Assembly: GCA_913043275.1 (NCBI GenBank)
Contig: CAJWLL010000007.1
Span: 1-64,000, forward strand
Direction of reading: 5' to 3'
DNA length: 64,000 bases
Origin: an uncultured Flavobacteriaceae bacterium
Lineage (GTDB): Bacteria; Bacteroidota; Bacteroidia; Flavobacteriales; Flavobacteriaceae
Shown here: positions 1 through 10,187 of the stretch, piece by piece
How the letters are laid out: every line of letters begins with the position of its first letter
How positions within the stretch are numbered: the first letter of the stretch is position 1
The notes under the pieces: generated by a model
Database searches by the model: none
Told to the model about the DNA's origin: nothing
The model's input: only the letters and a program-made list of their open reading frames with translations
Program-made: the position numbers and the translations under genes

Positions 1-1930
1 TCTATTGTTGAAGAGCAAGAACCAGTAGTTCCGATTTGAGTCATTCCATATCTTGGAGCGTAATAATTATATATAGATTGAATTTCTGATTGATTTAAAA
101 CTCGGTTATAAATTAATACAACCGGTATGTAACCATCAAATAAATTTCCACCATCATTATGAGCACCAATTCTTACTTCAGCAGTACCATTAAAAGTACT
201 TGTGTTACTATCAGTATCTACCTGATTTCCATTATAATACAATTTCCAGCCATTTTCATTACTATATGAAACCGCTCCAAAATTCCATTTATTTAACATA
301 GTGCTTTCAGAATGATCAACTCTTGACCAAGAACCATTGTGACCAGCTTTGATGGAATTAGAGGTGCTTGCCATCCAAAAGGCATGTCTACCATTATTAC
401 CATCTCCTCCACTAATTATATTTCTAGTTGAGGTTTCTGGATAAAAAAATGCAACTTTAGTATATTCAGTTTTACTTAAGAGTGAAGTAGAAATTGATTT
501 AGCATAATCGTTGTTTTCATCAAATTTTATTGACCCACTGTTTGTGTTAGATTCAAATGCTGGAGAACCGTGCAGTGTAAAATCATTGTTATTTCCACTG
601 ATGTCATGCCAAGTATTTCCTGATCCAGAGTAAGAATTTGAATTTGCTGCATCAAGATGAACCACAAGACCATTGTTTGGTATGCAACTATTGAGAATTG
701 ATCCATTTTGAACCCCAAAAATTTTAAAGTTATTAAATCTGAAACCGTAATTTCCAGCCCAATACTCTGCCTCATTAACCTGTTTGAGTTCAACCCTAAC
801 TTTATTTGCATTTGATGGAACGTTGATTGATGTTGAAAAAGTTTGTGATGAAGACCCAGCGGTCAATAAATTCCCATCGTGTCGTGATATTTGACTGTTT
901 CCATTGTAAAAAATCAAATTAACTTTGCCAGTATCTGCTGAGGCTCTCTTAAGGTAATCTACTTGAACATTAACATTTGAACTACCCGATGTAATGTTGA
1001 AGTCTTTATAAATATAACTATTGTCAATATATGCGAAAATTAGGTCGTTTTCACCAAGATAGGGATGACTTCCTGAATTACCACTTAAAGCTTGGAAGGA
1101 TCCTGTAGAACTGATCCATCCATTATTTGGAGATAGAATACTCCCAGTTGAGGTTGCTGTAAGCAAAAACTCTGTTTCTAATTGGGAAGTTAAATATTCA
1201 CCCATTACCCTATCGCTACTCAGAGCACTAGTATATATCTTTAAAGTGGAAATTTTACCATCAAACCATTCCCTGCTGTCCCTTACATCTCCTCCAACAT
1301 AGAAATATGAACCGTCATAGTTAACAATATTTTTTGATGCATTAATTGTCCGATCTAAAACCCCATTGAAATAGAATTTTCCTGTTGTGCCTGATTTCAC
1401 GAAGGTAATGTGGTCCCATGAATTTGAATTTAATGTTTGATAGGATTCAGAAGAATTATTATTTCCAAATCCATAGCCACTTTTATAATCCCAAAATCTT
1501 AATCTGTTATTTGATTTCTTTGTTAAAATGAATTCACCATTAATACTTACAGTTGATCTTCCATAATTTATAAGATCTTGTTCATTTGTAGAACCCGATC
1601 TATTAACTAACATAACAATAGTGTAGTTAGTTCCATCAGGCATATTTTTAAATGGAGCAGAATTAAGTCTTAAATAATCTGCACTACCGCCAAAATTGAA
1701 GCTAAAATAACCGTTGGAATCGGCAACACGCGATACATCGTTAACAATCCTAAGATGATTGCCACTTGAACTTAAATCATTAATTATATTGCCACTTCCT
1801 CCATAACTTGATGACTTGTTGGCATCAATGTCTAAAATTAAATTGGCAGAGAGTTGAGGGTAGACAAAAAGACAAAAAAAAACAGTAATTTATAAAGATT
1901 ACTTCGGGAAGTTAATGTCCAAATTAACAT
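1..1930 (-). CDS. Large secreted protein with two LamG/concanavalin A-like domains; C-terminus runs off the window start; apparent frameshift at an A9 tract (1874-1882)
   Basis: Manual minus-strand translation is open from about 1885 to position 1 (…FVYPQLSANLILDIDANKSSSYGGSGNIINDLSSSGNHLRIVND… and later …CIPNNGLVVHLDAANSNSYSGSGNTWHDISGNNNDFTLHGSPAFES…), two copies of the LamG start pattern. The ATG plus signal-peptide-like start (MLIWTLTSRSNLYKLLFFF) lies in another frame, beginning at 1930. Confidence 0.75.
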
Positions 1931-2051
1931 ATATGAAATCTTTGTTATAACAATAGCCTTAACCAACAAATATAGCTAAAATTGAGAAACTCATGTTTTT
2001 CACCAAAAAAAGCCTAAGTATTTAGGAGTCAATGAAAATTAAATAAAAAAT

Positions 2052-3509
2052 TCACATTGTTAAAAGACCTGATAAGTCAAGACTGTCTTGATACTTTTTT
2101 TGCATTTCTAACAAACTTTTAAATAAACTTATACTTCTATCTTTATATTCAATTTTACTGGATAAGTCATTCATCTCCAATGGGTCATTTTTCAAATCGA
2201 AAAGGAGTGTTTTTTTTATTTTTGGGTAGATAATCAATTTATATCCATCTTTTCTAATCATTCGTTGGTAATCTATATATGCACCATAAATTCCTTCTGG
2301 ATAATTTGGTTCATTATTTTTTCTCTTTACCAATTTTAAAAAGCTTTTAAATTTTACTGATTTGGGGATTGGAATATCTGCCAATTCTAAACTCGTTGCC
2401 ATTATATCTTGAAGGTACACCTCTTTTTCAATTTTTTGATTCTTAGGAACATCAGGCCCTGCAACAAGCAATGGAACTCTGATACTGTGATCAAACATAT
2501 TCTGTTTACCTAATAAGCCATGACGCCCCACAGATAATCCATGGTCGCCAGTAAAAAAGATATAAGTGTTTTTGTCTTTACCTGATTTTTTAAGTGCATC
2601 AAGGATCTCACCAATTTGTTGATCTAAATGAGTGATTATAGCATAATACTCTCTTATATGTGTTTTGATAGCATATGGTGTTCTTGGAAAAGGAGCCAAT
2701 GCTTCATCTCTTAGAGTTTTGGGGTTTCCAATCGCGTCTTTAAATGGATATTCAGGAAGCCAGTTTTTGGGTAGTGGTATTTCTTCCATTGGGTAGTGAT
2801 TCAAAAAAGATTGTGGAGACTGTCGGGGATCATGGGGTGCATTGAAAGCTAGATACATAAAAAAAGGAGCATTTTTTTCACTGGACTGATTCAAAAAATC
2901 TAAGGCATCATCTTTGATCACCTCACTCCAATGTTTTCCTCCTTCCCAAAATCCACCATTGAGCGAATCGGTAGCCTTCCAGGTATCCTCTATACCTTGC
3001 TTGGGACGATTATAACCCTTTTGATCCCCCTTTTTAAAAAAATCTTTCGGCATACCGGGGCGGATGTTGCGAACGGTCTGAAAAATCTTTTTTGGATCAA
3101 TCGATACATGCCATTTACCTGTCATGAATGTTTGATAGCCTTTCTGCTCCATCAACTTTCCCCAACTGAGTGAAATTTGATTTTGACTCATGCCATGCGC
3201 CCAGTCATCGGTCAATATTTTAGCATTCCATATGGTATTGCCTGTTATAATCATAGATCTTGATGCTATACAAACGGCTCCATTCCAACCGCCCATGTTA
3301 AATGCCTGTGTAAAATGTGTCCCGTTGCGAACCAGTCTATCTAAGTTGGGGGTTTCGATGAAATCGTTACCCAAAGCATGAATTGCATCATAGGTATAGT
3401 CGTCTGCAAACAAAAATAAGATATTAGGTAAATCTTTTACAGATGCTTTTGGAGGAGGATTACAAGCTAATAAAAGGACAAAAAGAAAAAAATAAATACG
3501 ACTACTCAT
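2052..3509 (-). CDS. Sulfatase (S1/arylsulfatase family), predicted lipoprotein
   Basis: LPNILFLFADDYTYDAI N-terminus, formylglycine motif C-I-A-S-R (AVCIASRSMIITGN), FFTGDHGLSVGRHGLLGKQNMFDHSIRVPL; lipobox-like LLLAC. Confidence 0.95.
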   Translation of the reverse strand: MSSRIYFFLFVLLLACNPPPKASVKDLPNILFLFADDYTYDAIHALGNDFIETPNLDRLVRNGTHFTQAFNMGGWNGAVCIASRSMIITGNTIWNAKILTDDWAHGMSQNQISLSWGKLMEQKGYQTFMTGKWHVSIDPKKIFQTVRNIRPGMPKDFFKKGDQKGYNRPKQGIEDTWKATDSLNGGFWEGGKHWSEVIKDDALDFLNQSSEKNAPFFMYLAFNAPHDPRQSPQSFLNHYPMEEIPLPKNWLPEYPFKDAIGNPKTLRDEALAPFPRTPYAIKTHIREYYAIITHLDQQIGEILDALKKSGKDKNTYIFFTGDHGLSVGRHGLLGKQNMFDHSIRVPLLVAGPDVPKNQKIEKEVYLQDIMATSLELADIPIPKSVKFKSFLKLVKRKNNEPNYPEGIYGAYIDYQRMIRKDGYKLIIYPKIKKTLLFDLKNDPLEMNDLSSKIEYKDRSISLFKSLLEMQKKYQDSLDLSGLLTM

Positions 3510-3517
3510 TGTTTTTA

Positions 3518-3856
3518 TTATTTGTTGCCTATATCAAAAACTTTTTTCATCAAAACCCATTTTTCTCCTGGTTCAGCAACGGGAATTTTTTTTTGGTATT
3601 TCCACATAAGCTCCTCCCATTTTATTACAAAGGGGTTTTGACTATCCATCTTGTTTTTATTTTCGAAACTAAATCCCTCTTCAACTTCTATGATCATAAA
3701 TAGTCGATCGGCAACATTATAAATTTGCATATCTTGAATTCCACTGTCTTTAATACTATTAATTATTTCTGGCCAAACTGCTTTGTGGTATTCAATATAA
3801 TGATCAATCAATAGTGGGTCATTAATCAAGTCCAGCGCTAGACAATATCTTTTCAT
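3518..3856 (-). CDS. L-rhamnose/L-fucose mutarotase family protein
   Basis: MKRYCLALDLINDPLLIDHYIEYHKAVWPEI…ADRLFMIIEVEEGFSF is typical of the RhaM-like family. Start set at internal Met (3856) because the 151-aa ORF otherwise overlaps the upstream permease gene. Confidence 0.85.
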   Translation of the reverse strand: MKRYCLALDLINDPLLIDHYIEYHKAVWPEIINSIKDSGIQDMQIYNVADRLFMIIEVEEGFSFENKNKMDSQNPFVIKWEELMWKYQKKIPVAEPGEKWVLMKKVFDIGNK

Positions 3857-3857
3857 T

Positions 3858-5147
3858 TCAAGCTTGTTTTGCAACGTTCCTGCCGTAATAGGCAATGAAC
3901 ACAAAACACAATAAGGGGAGTAGAAAAGAGAGGTTAACTTCAGATACCCCCATGATTTGGATATCATCAACACCGTTTCCTCCTAGATCAATGATCATTC
4001 CTTGTAACTTGGGCATGAGTGCGCCTCCAACTATAGCCATGACCAAACCAGCAGCTCCAATCTTAGATTCTTTTTCGTCCAGATCCTCAAGTGCAATTCC
4101 ATAAATGGTAGGGAACATCAGTGACATAAAAAAAGAGATACCCACCAAGGCATAAAGCCCAAAAATTCCTTCAATAAAAACTGTTCCCATAACACAAATT
4201 CCCGCCATTACAGCAAATTGTAAAAGGAGTTTTCCTGAATTGATAAATCGAAGTAGGAAGGTACCAATAGACCTACCAATCAAAAAAACAATGAAACAAA
4301 TGAATTGATAGTTAGCGGCATTTTCACTTGAAATACCAATGGCTTCAGCATACTGATATATATAGGTCCAACACATGATTTGAGCACCAACATAGAGCAC
4401 CTGTGAAATTACCCCATTTCGATAATTTACATTTTGAAAAAGGCTTACAAATGTCTTGCTCAGAGGGGCCATTTCCCCTTCATCTTTCGTCTGAGGCATT
4501 TTGGACACAGCAATCAACACAAAGACAGCCATTACGACCAACCCCAAGATGACGTAAGGATCGCGAATGACCATCAAATCAGCAGTACGGACCATCACCT
4601 TTTTGGCAGCATCTAGGGTGCTGAAATCGGCAATGTTATCAGATTGTAATTTTTTTAAAACAAACTGTTGGGCGACCAGTAGGCCAAGAATAAGTCCTAA
4701 TGGATTAAAGGCTTGAGCGAGATTGAGCCGCTGGGTAGCAGTAGACTTATCTCCCATAGCCAAAATGTAGGGGTTTGCAGTAGTTTCCAAAAAGGCCAGT
4801 CCAAAGGTCAGGATGTACAATCCCAGACAGAAAAACCAAAATTGTTCTGTAATAGCAGCAGGATAAAAGAGTAGTGCACCAACTGCATATAGAGCCAACC
4901 CTATCAGTACTCCTACTTTGTAAGAATATTTCCTTACAAATAATGCCGCTGGCAGGGCCATGCAAAAATAGCCACCGTAAAAAGCCATTTGAACCCAGGC
5001 CGCCTGAGAATTAGATAATTCAAGTATTTTTTTAAAAGCTTGGACCATTGGATCTGTTACTGCATTTGCGAAACCCCAAAGGGCGAATAGTGAGGTGATT
5101 AGTATAAAGGGCAGTAGGACTTCTTTTGATACAACTGTTTTTTTCAT
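3858..5147 (-). CDS. fucP: L-fucose:H+ symporter (MFS, FucP type)
   Basis: LLPFILITSLFALWGFANAVTDPMVQAFKKILELSNSQAAWVQMAFYGGYFCMALPAALF…; FLETTANPYI; 12-TM hydrophobic pattern. Confidence 0.9.
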   Translation of the reverse strand: MKKTVVSKEVLLPFILITSLFALWGFANAVTDPMVQAFKKILELSNSQAAWVQMAFYGGYFCMALPAALFVRKYSYKVGVLIGLALYAVGALLFYPAAITEQFWFFCLGLYILTFGLAFLETTANPYILAMGDKSTATQRLNLAQAFNPLGLILGLLVAQQFVLKKLQSDNIADFSTLDAAKKVMVRTADLMVIRDPYVILGLVVMAVFVLIAVSKMPQTKDEGEMAPLSKTFVSLFQNVNYRNGVISQVLYVGAQIMCWTYIYQYAEAIGISSENAANYQFICFIVFLIGRSIGTFLLRFINSGKLLLQFAVMAGICVMGTVFIEGIFGLYALVGISFFMSLMFPTIYGIALEDLDEKESKIGAAGLVMAIVGGALMPKLQGMIIDLGGNGVDDIQIMGVSEVNLSFLLPLLCFVFIAYYGRNVAKQA

Positions 5148-5935
5148 AATGATGCGTTTAATGATCTGTCCAAATGAACATAGCCACCATCGACATGCAT
5201 TAATTGGCCTGTTGTATGACTCGATTTTTCAGACATTAAGAAAGCTACTGTATTGGCAATTTCTTTTGGTGTGGTCATTCTTTTTTCTAGAGGAATTTTA
5301 TTTACTATTTGATTTAATTTGTCTTCTGGATCGGGGAATTTCTTTATCCATTTTTCGTATAGTGGGGTGTAACTTTCTGCGACCATAACGGCATTGACTC
5401 TTATCGAATGTGGAAGTAATTCTACCGCCCACTCCCGTGTAAGGGCATTTCTTCCCCCACAGGCAGCTGCATAAGCCGAGGTTCCTCCTTGACCAGTAAG
5501 GGAGACCTTTGAGCCAATATTGACTATGGAACCCTTATTCTTTTTTAGAAAAGGTAAGCAAGCCTGAGCCATAACATAGTAATGAACAACGTTTTTTTTT
5601 AGAGAATTGAGAAATCCCTCTGCATCACCATTTTCCAATCCAACACCATCATTGACTCCTGCGTTATTGACTAAGCCATGTACCGTTCCAAATATTGAAA
5701 TGGCTTTTTTAACTGCTTCCTGTCCTTGTTTGGGATCCGTCAATTCTGCCAATGCATAAGAACATTTGCCTCCCTTTTTTTGTACTTCTTCAACAGTTTC
5801 CAAGATGCTTTTTTCATCCCTGCTCACGATAAAGGGAATTGCTCCTTCGTCCCCCAATACATGAGTAATGGCATGACCTATTCCTTTTGACCCTCCTGTA
5901 ACGATAATGACCTTATTTTGGAGTAAAAGATTCAT
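5144..5935 (-). CDS. SDR family oxidoreductase, candidate L-fucose dehydrogenase; YxxxK motif reads YAAAC
   Basis: GGSKGIGHAI Rossmann motif, NNAG, SAYAAACGGRNALTREWAVELL, HVDGG C-terminus; within the fucose operon. Confidence 0.85.
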   Translation of the reverse strand: MNLLLQNKVIIVTGGSKGIGHAITHVLGDEGAIPFIVSRDEKSILETVEEVQKKGGKCSYALAELTDPKQGQEAVKKAISIFGTVHGLVNNAGVNDGVGLENGDAEGFLNSLKKNVVHYYVMAQACLPFLKKNKGSIVNIGSKVSLTGQGGTSAYAAACGGRNALTREWAVELLPHSIRVNAVMVAESYTPLYEKWIKKFPDPEDKLNQIVNKIPLEKRMTTPKEIANTVAFLMSEKSSHTTGQLMHVDGGYVHLDRSLNASL

Positions 5936-5938
5936 TTT

Positions 5939-6763
5939 TTAGAGATTATAAAAATTACAAGCATTTTCTCCCATAATTTTCTTTTGATCAGAGGCCTTGA
6001 ACTTATTTATGTAAAGGTCTATAATTTGGACAACATGTTGATAGCTACCTGCCAATAAACAGACCGGCCAGTCTGAACCAAACATCAATCGATTGGAACC
6101 GAAAGCCTCCAAAGCCACTGAAAGGTAGTTGTCAAAATCTCTAGCTAACCAGTGGTTCCAGTCAGCCTCAGTTATCATTCCAGATAGTTTACAATATACA
6201 TTTTTATGTTTTGCCAACTGTTTAATTAGGGATGCCCATTTATCAATTTTTTGGTCTTTAATGTATGGCTTGGCTAAATGATCCAAAACAAAAGGCTGGT
6301 CGGGATTTTTTTCAACCAAAACAATAGCTTCTTCAAGCTGATGTGGATAAATCAAAATATCGTAAGTCAGGTTAAAATCCTTTAACTGACGAATTCCCCT
6401 TAAAAATGAATTTTGCAGCATAAACCCTTTTTTTTCACCTTGAACTACATGTCTTACTCCTTTAAATAATGTATTTTTTGTAAAATAATCAAGTCTTTCA
6501 GAAAGGTCATCGGCCTGTAAATCTATCCAGCCTACCACACCCTTAATAAAAGGATTTTGCTTTGCCAGATTCAACAGAAATTTGGTCTCAATCTCTGATT
6601 GGTTAGCTTGAACGGCAACGCAGCCTTCAATTTGACTTTGTTCAAGTAGCGGTTTTAAATCTTTCGGCAGAAAATCTTTCGCAATTTTTTGCATTGAGGA
6701 ATCAATCCATTTATCTCTAAGGGGGTCGAAATGCCAAAAATGCTGATGAGAATCTATTTTCAT
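5939..6763 (-). CDS. Amidohydrolase family protein, candidate L-fuconolactone hydrolase
   Basis: MKIDSHQHFWHFDP, MFGSDWPVCLLAGSY; family and operon context. Confidence 0.88.
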   Translation of the reverse strand: MKIDSHQHFWHFDPLRDKWIDSSMQKIAKDFLPKDLKPLLEQSQIEGCVAVQANQSEIETKFLLNLAKQNPFIKGVVGWIDLQADDLSERLDYFTKNTLFKGVRHVVQGEKKGFMLQNSFLRGIRQLKDFNLTYDILIYPHQLEEAIVLVEKNPDQPFVLDHLAKPYIKDQKIDKWASLIKQLAKHKNVYCKLSGMITEADWNHWLARDFDNYLSVALEAFGSNRLMFGSDWPVCLLAGSYQHVVQIIDLYINKFKASDQKKIMGENACNFYNL

Positions 6764-6819
6764 TGAGCTGATAAGATTTCTTTTCTAAGTAACATTATTT
6801 TACTTTTTACTTATTTTTA

Positions 6820-7668
6820 TTATGATCTTACTTTTTGTCGGGCAATACCCAAGCCTTGTATGCCTAATTCCATTTCGTCACCATCTTTAAGATACATTTG
6901 CGGGTCCAAGCCTAATCCTACTCCAAAAGGAGTTCCAGTAGATATGACATCACCCGGAAGTAGCGTCATAAATTCACTGATATAACTGACCAGTTTAGGA
7001 ATCCCAAAAATTAAATCCGATGTATTACTGTCCTGCATGGTTTCACCATTCAGCCTCAACCACAAATCTAGATTATGAGGATCTTTAATTTCGTCTTTTG
7101 TTACTAAAAAAGGTCCTAAGGGTGCAAAAGTGTCACAGCTCTTTCCTTTTACCCATTGCCCTGATCTTTCCAATTGGTATTCTCTTTCGCTAATGTCGTT
7201 GTGTAAAAGATATCCCGCCACATGATTCATTGCATTATCTTCACTAACATAACTAGCTTTGGCTCCTATGACAATGGCTAGTTCCACTTCCCAGTCTGAT
7301 TTTTTACTATTTTTGGGAAGGATCACCTCATCATAAGGACCGATGATGGCGGAGCTGGCTTTGAAAAAAAGTACTGGCTCACTCGGAACTTCCATGCCAC
7401 TCTCTTGGGCGTGTTTGGCATAGTTTAATCCTACACAAACAATTTTTGAAGGTCTGCATATAGGAGGACCTAGTCGCAGGTTATCATTTATTTTTGGGCA
7501 TTCTTCTTGATGATGGTAAAGCCATTCTTTTAGTTTTTTTGGTCCATCTGCACCGAAAAATTTTTCGTCATAATCCGAACCAAAGTCTGATACATCTATT
7601 TTTTGACCATTGTCGAGAAGTACTCCTGGTTTTTCATTTTCGATATTTCCAAATCTAATGAGTTTCAT
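6820..7668 (-). CDS. Fumarylacetoacetate hydrolase family protein, candidate 2,4-diketo-3-deoxy-L-fuconate hydrolase
   Basis: VGLNYAKHAQESG…PVLFFKASSAIIGPYDEVILP…DWEVELAIVIG…GDVISTGTPFGVGLG. Confidence 0.9.
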   Translation of the reverse strand: MKLIRFGNIENEKPGVLLDNGQKIDVSDFGSDYDEKFFGADGPKKLKEWLYHHQEECPKINDNLRLGPPICRPSKIVCVGLNYAKHAQESGMEVPSEPVLFFKASSAIIGPYDEVILPKNSKKSDWEVELAIVIGAKASYVSEDNAMNHVAGYLLHNDISEREYQLERSGQWVKGKSCDTFAPLGPFLVTKDEIKDPHNLDLWLRLNGETMQDSNTSDLIFGIPKLVSYISEFMTLLPGDVISTGTPFGVGLGLDPQMYLKDGDEMELGIQGLGIARQKVRS

Positions 7669-7676
7669 ACTAAATT

Positions 7677-8423
7677 TTAATTTCCATTGAGTTTAATAAA
7701 TCCCCCGTCGATAGGGAAGTCTGTTCCGGTAATAAATGAGGCCTCATCACTACAGAGATATAAGACTAAATCAGCAACCTCTTGTGGTTTAGCCATTCTT
7801 CCAATGGGCTGGGTTTGAGAAAGGTTGTCAAACATTTCTTTTTCTTTGCCCGGATAATTTTTTTCTAAATAATCATCCACAAATGGAGTGTGGACTCTTG
7901 CAGGCGATACACTATTACAGCGAATTCCATCATCAAGATAATCCTTTGCAATTGCATTAGTCATTGAAAAAACAGCCCCTTTGGTAGTTGTATAGGCTAA
8001 TCTGTTTTTCACAGCTAGATGTGCTGTAATGGACGCCATGTTGATTATAACACCCCCTTGGTTTTTCATCCTGGGTAAAATGGATTTTACACAATTGAAT
8101 AAGCCCTTGACGTTGACTTGATACAATCGATCAAAATCCTCTTCCTCTGTTTGCTCAATATTTCCAACAAAACCAATCCCAGCATTGTTTACTAAAATAT
8201 TTATAGAGTTGGGTAAGGAAGTGATTGAAGAATTGAGTTCTTTCCAATGGGTTATGTCTGTAATAATTGTATTTATATCGTTTTTTTTGTTAGAAGGGTT
8301 TTCGTTGAGGTCTAAAACAAAGACCTCAGCTCCTTGTTCTTTTAGGGTTTCAGCTATAGCTTTTCCAATGCCACTACTACCTCCTGTAACGACCGCTTTT
8401 TTCCCACTTAAATCGAACTTCAT
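7677..8423 (-). CDS. SDR family oxidoreductase, candidate 2-keto-3-deoxy-L-fuconate dehydrogenase
   Basis: GGSSGIGKAIAETL, NNAG, YTTTKGAV (YxxxK present), GTDFPIDGG; operon context. Confidence 0.87.
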   Translation of the reverse strand: MKFDLSGKKAVVTGGSSGIGKAIAETLKEQGAEVFVLDLNENPSNKKNDINTIITDITHWKELNSSITSLPNSINILVNNAGIGFVGNIEQTEEEDFDRLYQVNVKGLFNCVKSILPRMKNQGGVIINMASITAHLAVKNRLAYTTTKGAVFSMTNAIAKDYLDDGIRCNSVSPARVHTPFVDDYLEKNYPGKEKEMFDNLSQTQPIGRMAKPQEVADLVLYLCSDEASFITGTDFPIDGGFIKLNGN

Positions 8424-8427
8424 GCGA

Positions 8428-9624
8428 TTATTTCAAATATTGATCAATTTCTTTTCCATGAAGAAGCCAAGATAAATTAAATCTTGCAATTTTAGCACCT
8501 GCATATTCATTTTGAAAATCTCCAAATTCATATAGTAGGTAAATATAACCCTGACTTGAAGTATTCTCTCTTCCAATGGCTAATGATGAGTATTTAAATT
8601 TGCCCTGATCAATAGATTTTTTTAAGGGCCAAGAATCACCACCATCAAAACTTACCCAAACCATTCCATTCTTTCTACCACTTTTAGATTCAATGTTACT
8701 AAAAATTAATATATCATTTTTATGATAATTTAAACGGTCTAACCCTGCCATTAATCCATAGTCACTATTCTCTTGTCCATCAGGTAGATCTTCACTTACA
8801 GAAAGGTTTCCCCATGTATTACCCCCATCATAGCTGTGAGCAATTAGTCTCATTCTATGATTAATTCCATCATTATAAAAATGTCTCCTAGAGTTATAAT
8901 ACAGATTACCATTGTTTAATTCTACAATTGCCGCCTCCCCAGTTCCATTTGCTGGAAATGGATCACTTGTCTGCCAAGTTTTACCTCCATCATCACTATA
9001 GATTGCATTGGTGTATTGTTCTTTCCACATTTTTTCTTTTGCTGATGAATACATTAATTTTCTTTCGGAACTACTCTTCGCATTATAAAATCTCGAAGGT
9101 CTTACTAATCTTCCCTTAAATTTCTCATTTTTTAGGGTAATTCCGTGTTCATTCATATGCATTGAAGGAATTATTCCGTTTTTATCAGGTAGTATTTTAA
9201 TTTCACTCAAATTCCATGTTTTTCCATTATCCTTGCTTCTAAAGCATTTTAAACTTGAGGGTGGGTGTTCTTTTTCAACAAAAGCGATTAGATCACCACT
9301 ATTCTCATCTAAAGTTAAACCACCACCATGAATCCCATCACTAACTTTAATTATAGGACCCCATGTTTCTCCACCATCTTCACTTCGTCTCACCATGAAT
9401 TTTGTTTTACCATAGCTAGCAATGACTGATCCATCATTAGCAACTAAAACATTGGGATTCCTTTCACCAAAGAAAAGTTGTTTTATTTCAAAAAAAGGCT
9501 CTTTTTTTAATTCATTTTTTATTTGATCAATTTGTGACCAACAATGAGTTGAAAAAAATAAACTTATTAGAAAAAAAATGTTCAAAATTTTCCCTGTCTT
9601 AGGAGGAATTTCTTCAAGTTTCAT
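8428..9624 (-). CDS. Sialidase-fold (BNR/Asp-box) exo-glycosidase-like secreted protein
   Basis: Five Asp-box-like motifs: SEDGGETW, SKDNGKTW, SDDGGKTW, SYDGGNTW, SFDGGDSW; signal peptide. Confidence 0.82.
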   Translation of the reverse strand: MKLEEIPPKTGKILNIFFLISLFFSTHCWSQIDQIKNELKKEPFFEIKQLFFGERNPNVLVANDGSVIASYGKTKFMVRRSEDGGETWGPIIKVSDGIHGGGLTLDENSGDLIAFVEKEHPPSSLKCFRSKDNGKTWNLSEIKILPDKNGIIPSMHMNEHGITLKNEKFKGRLVRPSRFYNAKSSSERKLMYSSAKEKMWKEQYTNAIYSDDGGKTWQTSDPFPANGTGEAAIVELNNGNLYYNSRRHFYNDGINHRMRLIAHSYDGGNTWGNLSVSEDLPDGQENSDYGLMAGLDRLNYHKNDILIFSNIESKSGRKNGMVWVSFDGGDSWPLKKSIDQGKFKYSSLAIGRENTSSQGYIYLLYEFGDFQNEYAGAKIARFNLSWLLHGKEIDQYLK

Positions 9625-9627
9625 GAA

Positions 9628-10176
9628 TTACTTTTTATAGTTTACTGATATAAGAATTTCGTTTCTCCTGTTAAAAAATTTATAGGGACTATTATAAACT
9701 AATATGGTAGGTTGTCCTGAAAAATGAATGCTAAATTCTGTTAGAATATTTTTTAATTTATCGGTAAATTCTTCTTCCTTTGACTCATCAGTGTAGCCTG
9801 AGTACTTTATTGCAGCAAAAAATCCACTTTTCCCCTGATATAATTCTAGTGAATTGTCATTAGGAATTGGAGAGTTTTTTGGTTTAAATTTTGCTGGTAA
9901 AACAAAAGCCATTGAATTTTCTTTAGTTCCTTTTTTTATGTGAACAGGAGTTGTCATAGATATTTTTGTATTTGAGTTGTTGTTCCCTGAAATATATTCA
10001 AATAGCTTTCTGAAACCTGATCCAGGTTTTTTAGAAATATATTCAGCCATCATTACAGGTGGATACAATCTTAACTCAACTTCCTTAAATTTTTTAATGA
10101 CTTTAAATGACTGAGTCTCTATTTGGCTCATCATTAAATTTGATATTAAAGAAAAAACTAAAAAAAATCTAACCAA
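9628..10176 (-). CDS. SOUL heme-binding family protein, predicted secreted
   Basis: IETQSFKVIKKFKEVELRLYPPVMMAEY…GFRKLFEYISGNN…KISMTTPVHI…MAFVLPAKF. Confidence 0.88.
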   Translation of the reverse strand: MVRFFLVFSLISNLMMSQIETQSFKVIKKFKEVELRLYPPVMMAEYISKKPGSGFRKLFEYISGNNNSNTKISMTTPVHIKKGTKENSMAFVLPAKFKPKNSPIPNDNSLELYQGKSGFFAAIKYSGYTDESKEEEFTDKLKNILTEFSIHFSGQPTILVYNSPYKFFNRRNEILISVNYKK

Positions 10177-10187
10177 CCTTTTAACAG

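Noticed and set aside
527-811. 94-aa minus-strand ORF in the track
   Set aside because: Out of frame with the long open LamG reading frame covering the same bases; the LamG frame is clearly protein-like.
3856-3973. N-terminal 39-residue extension of the mutarotase ORF
   Set aside because: Overlaps the fucP 3' end and is unlike the family; Met at 3856 gives the canonical MKRYCLALDL start.
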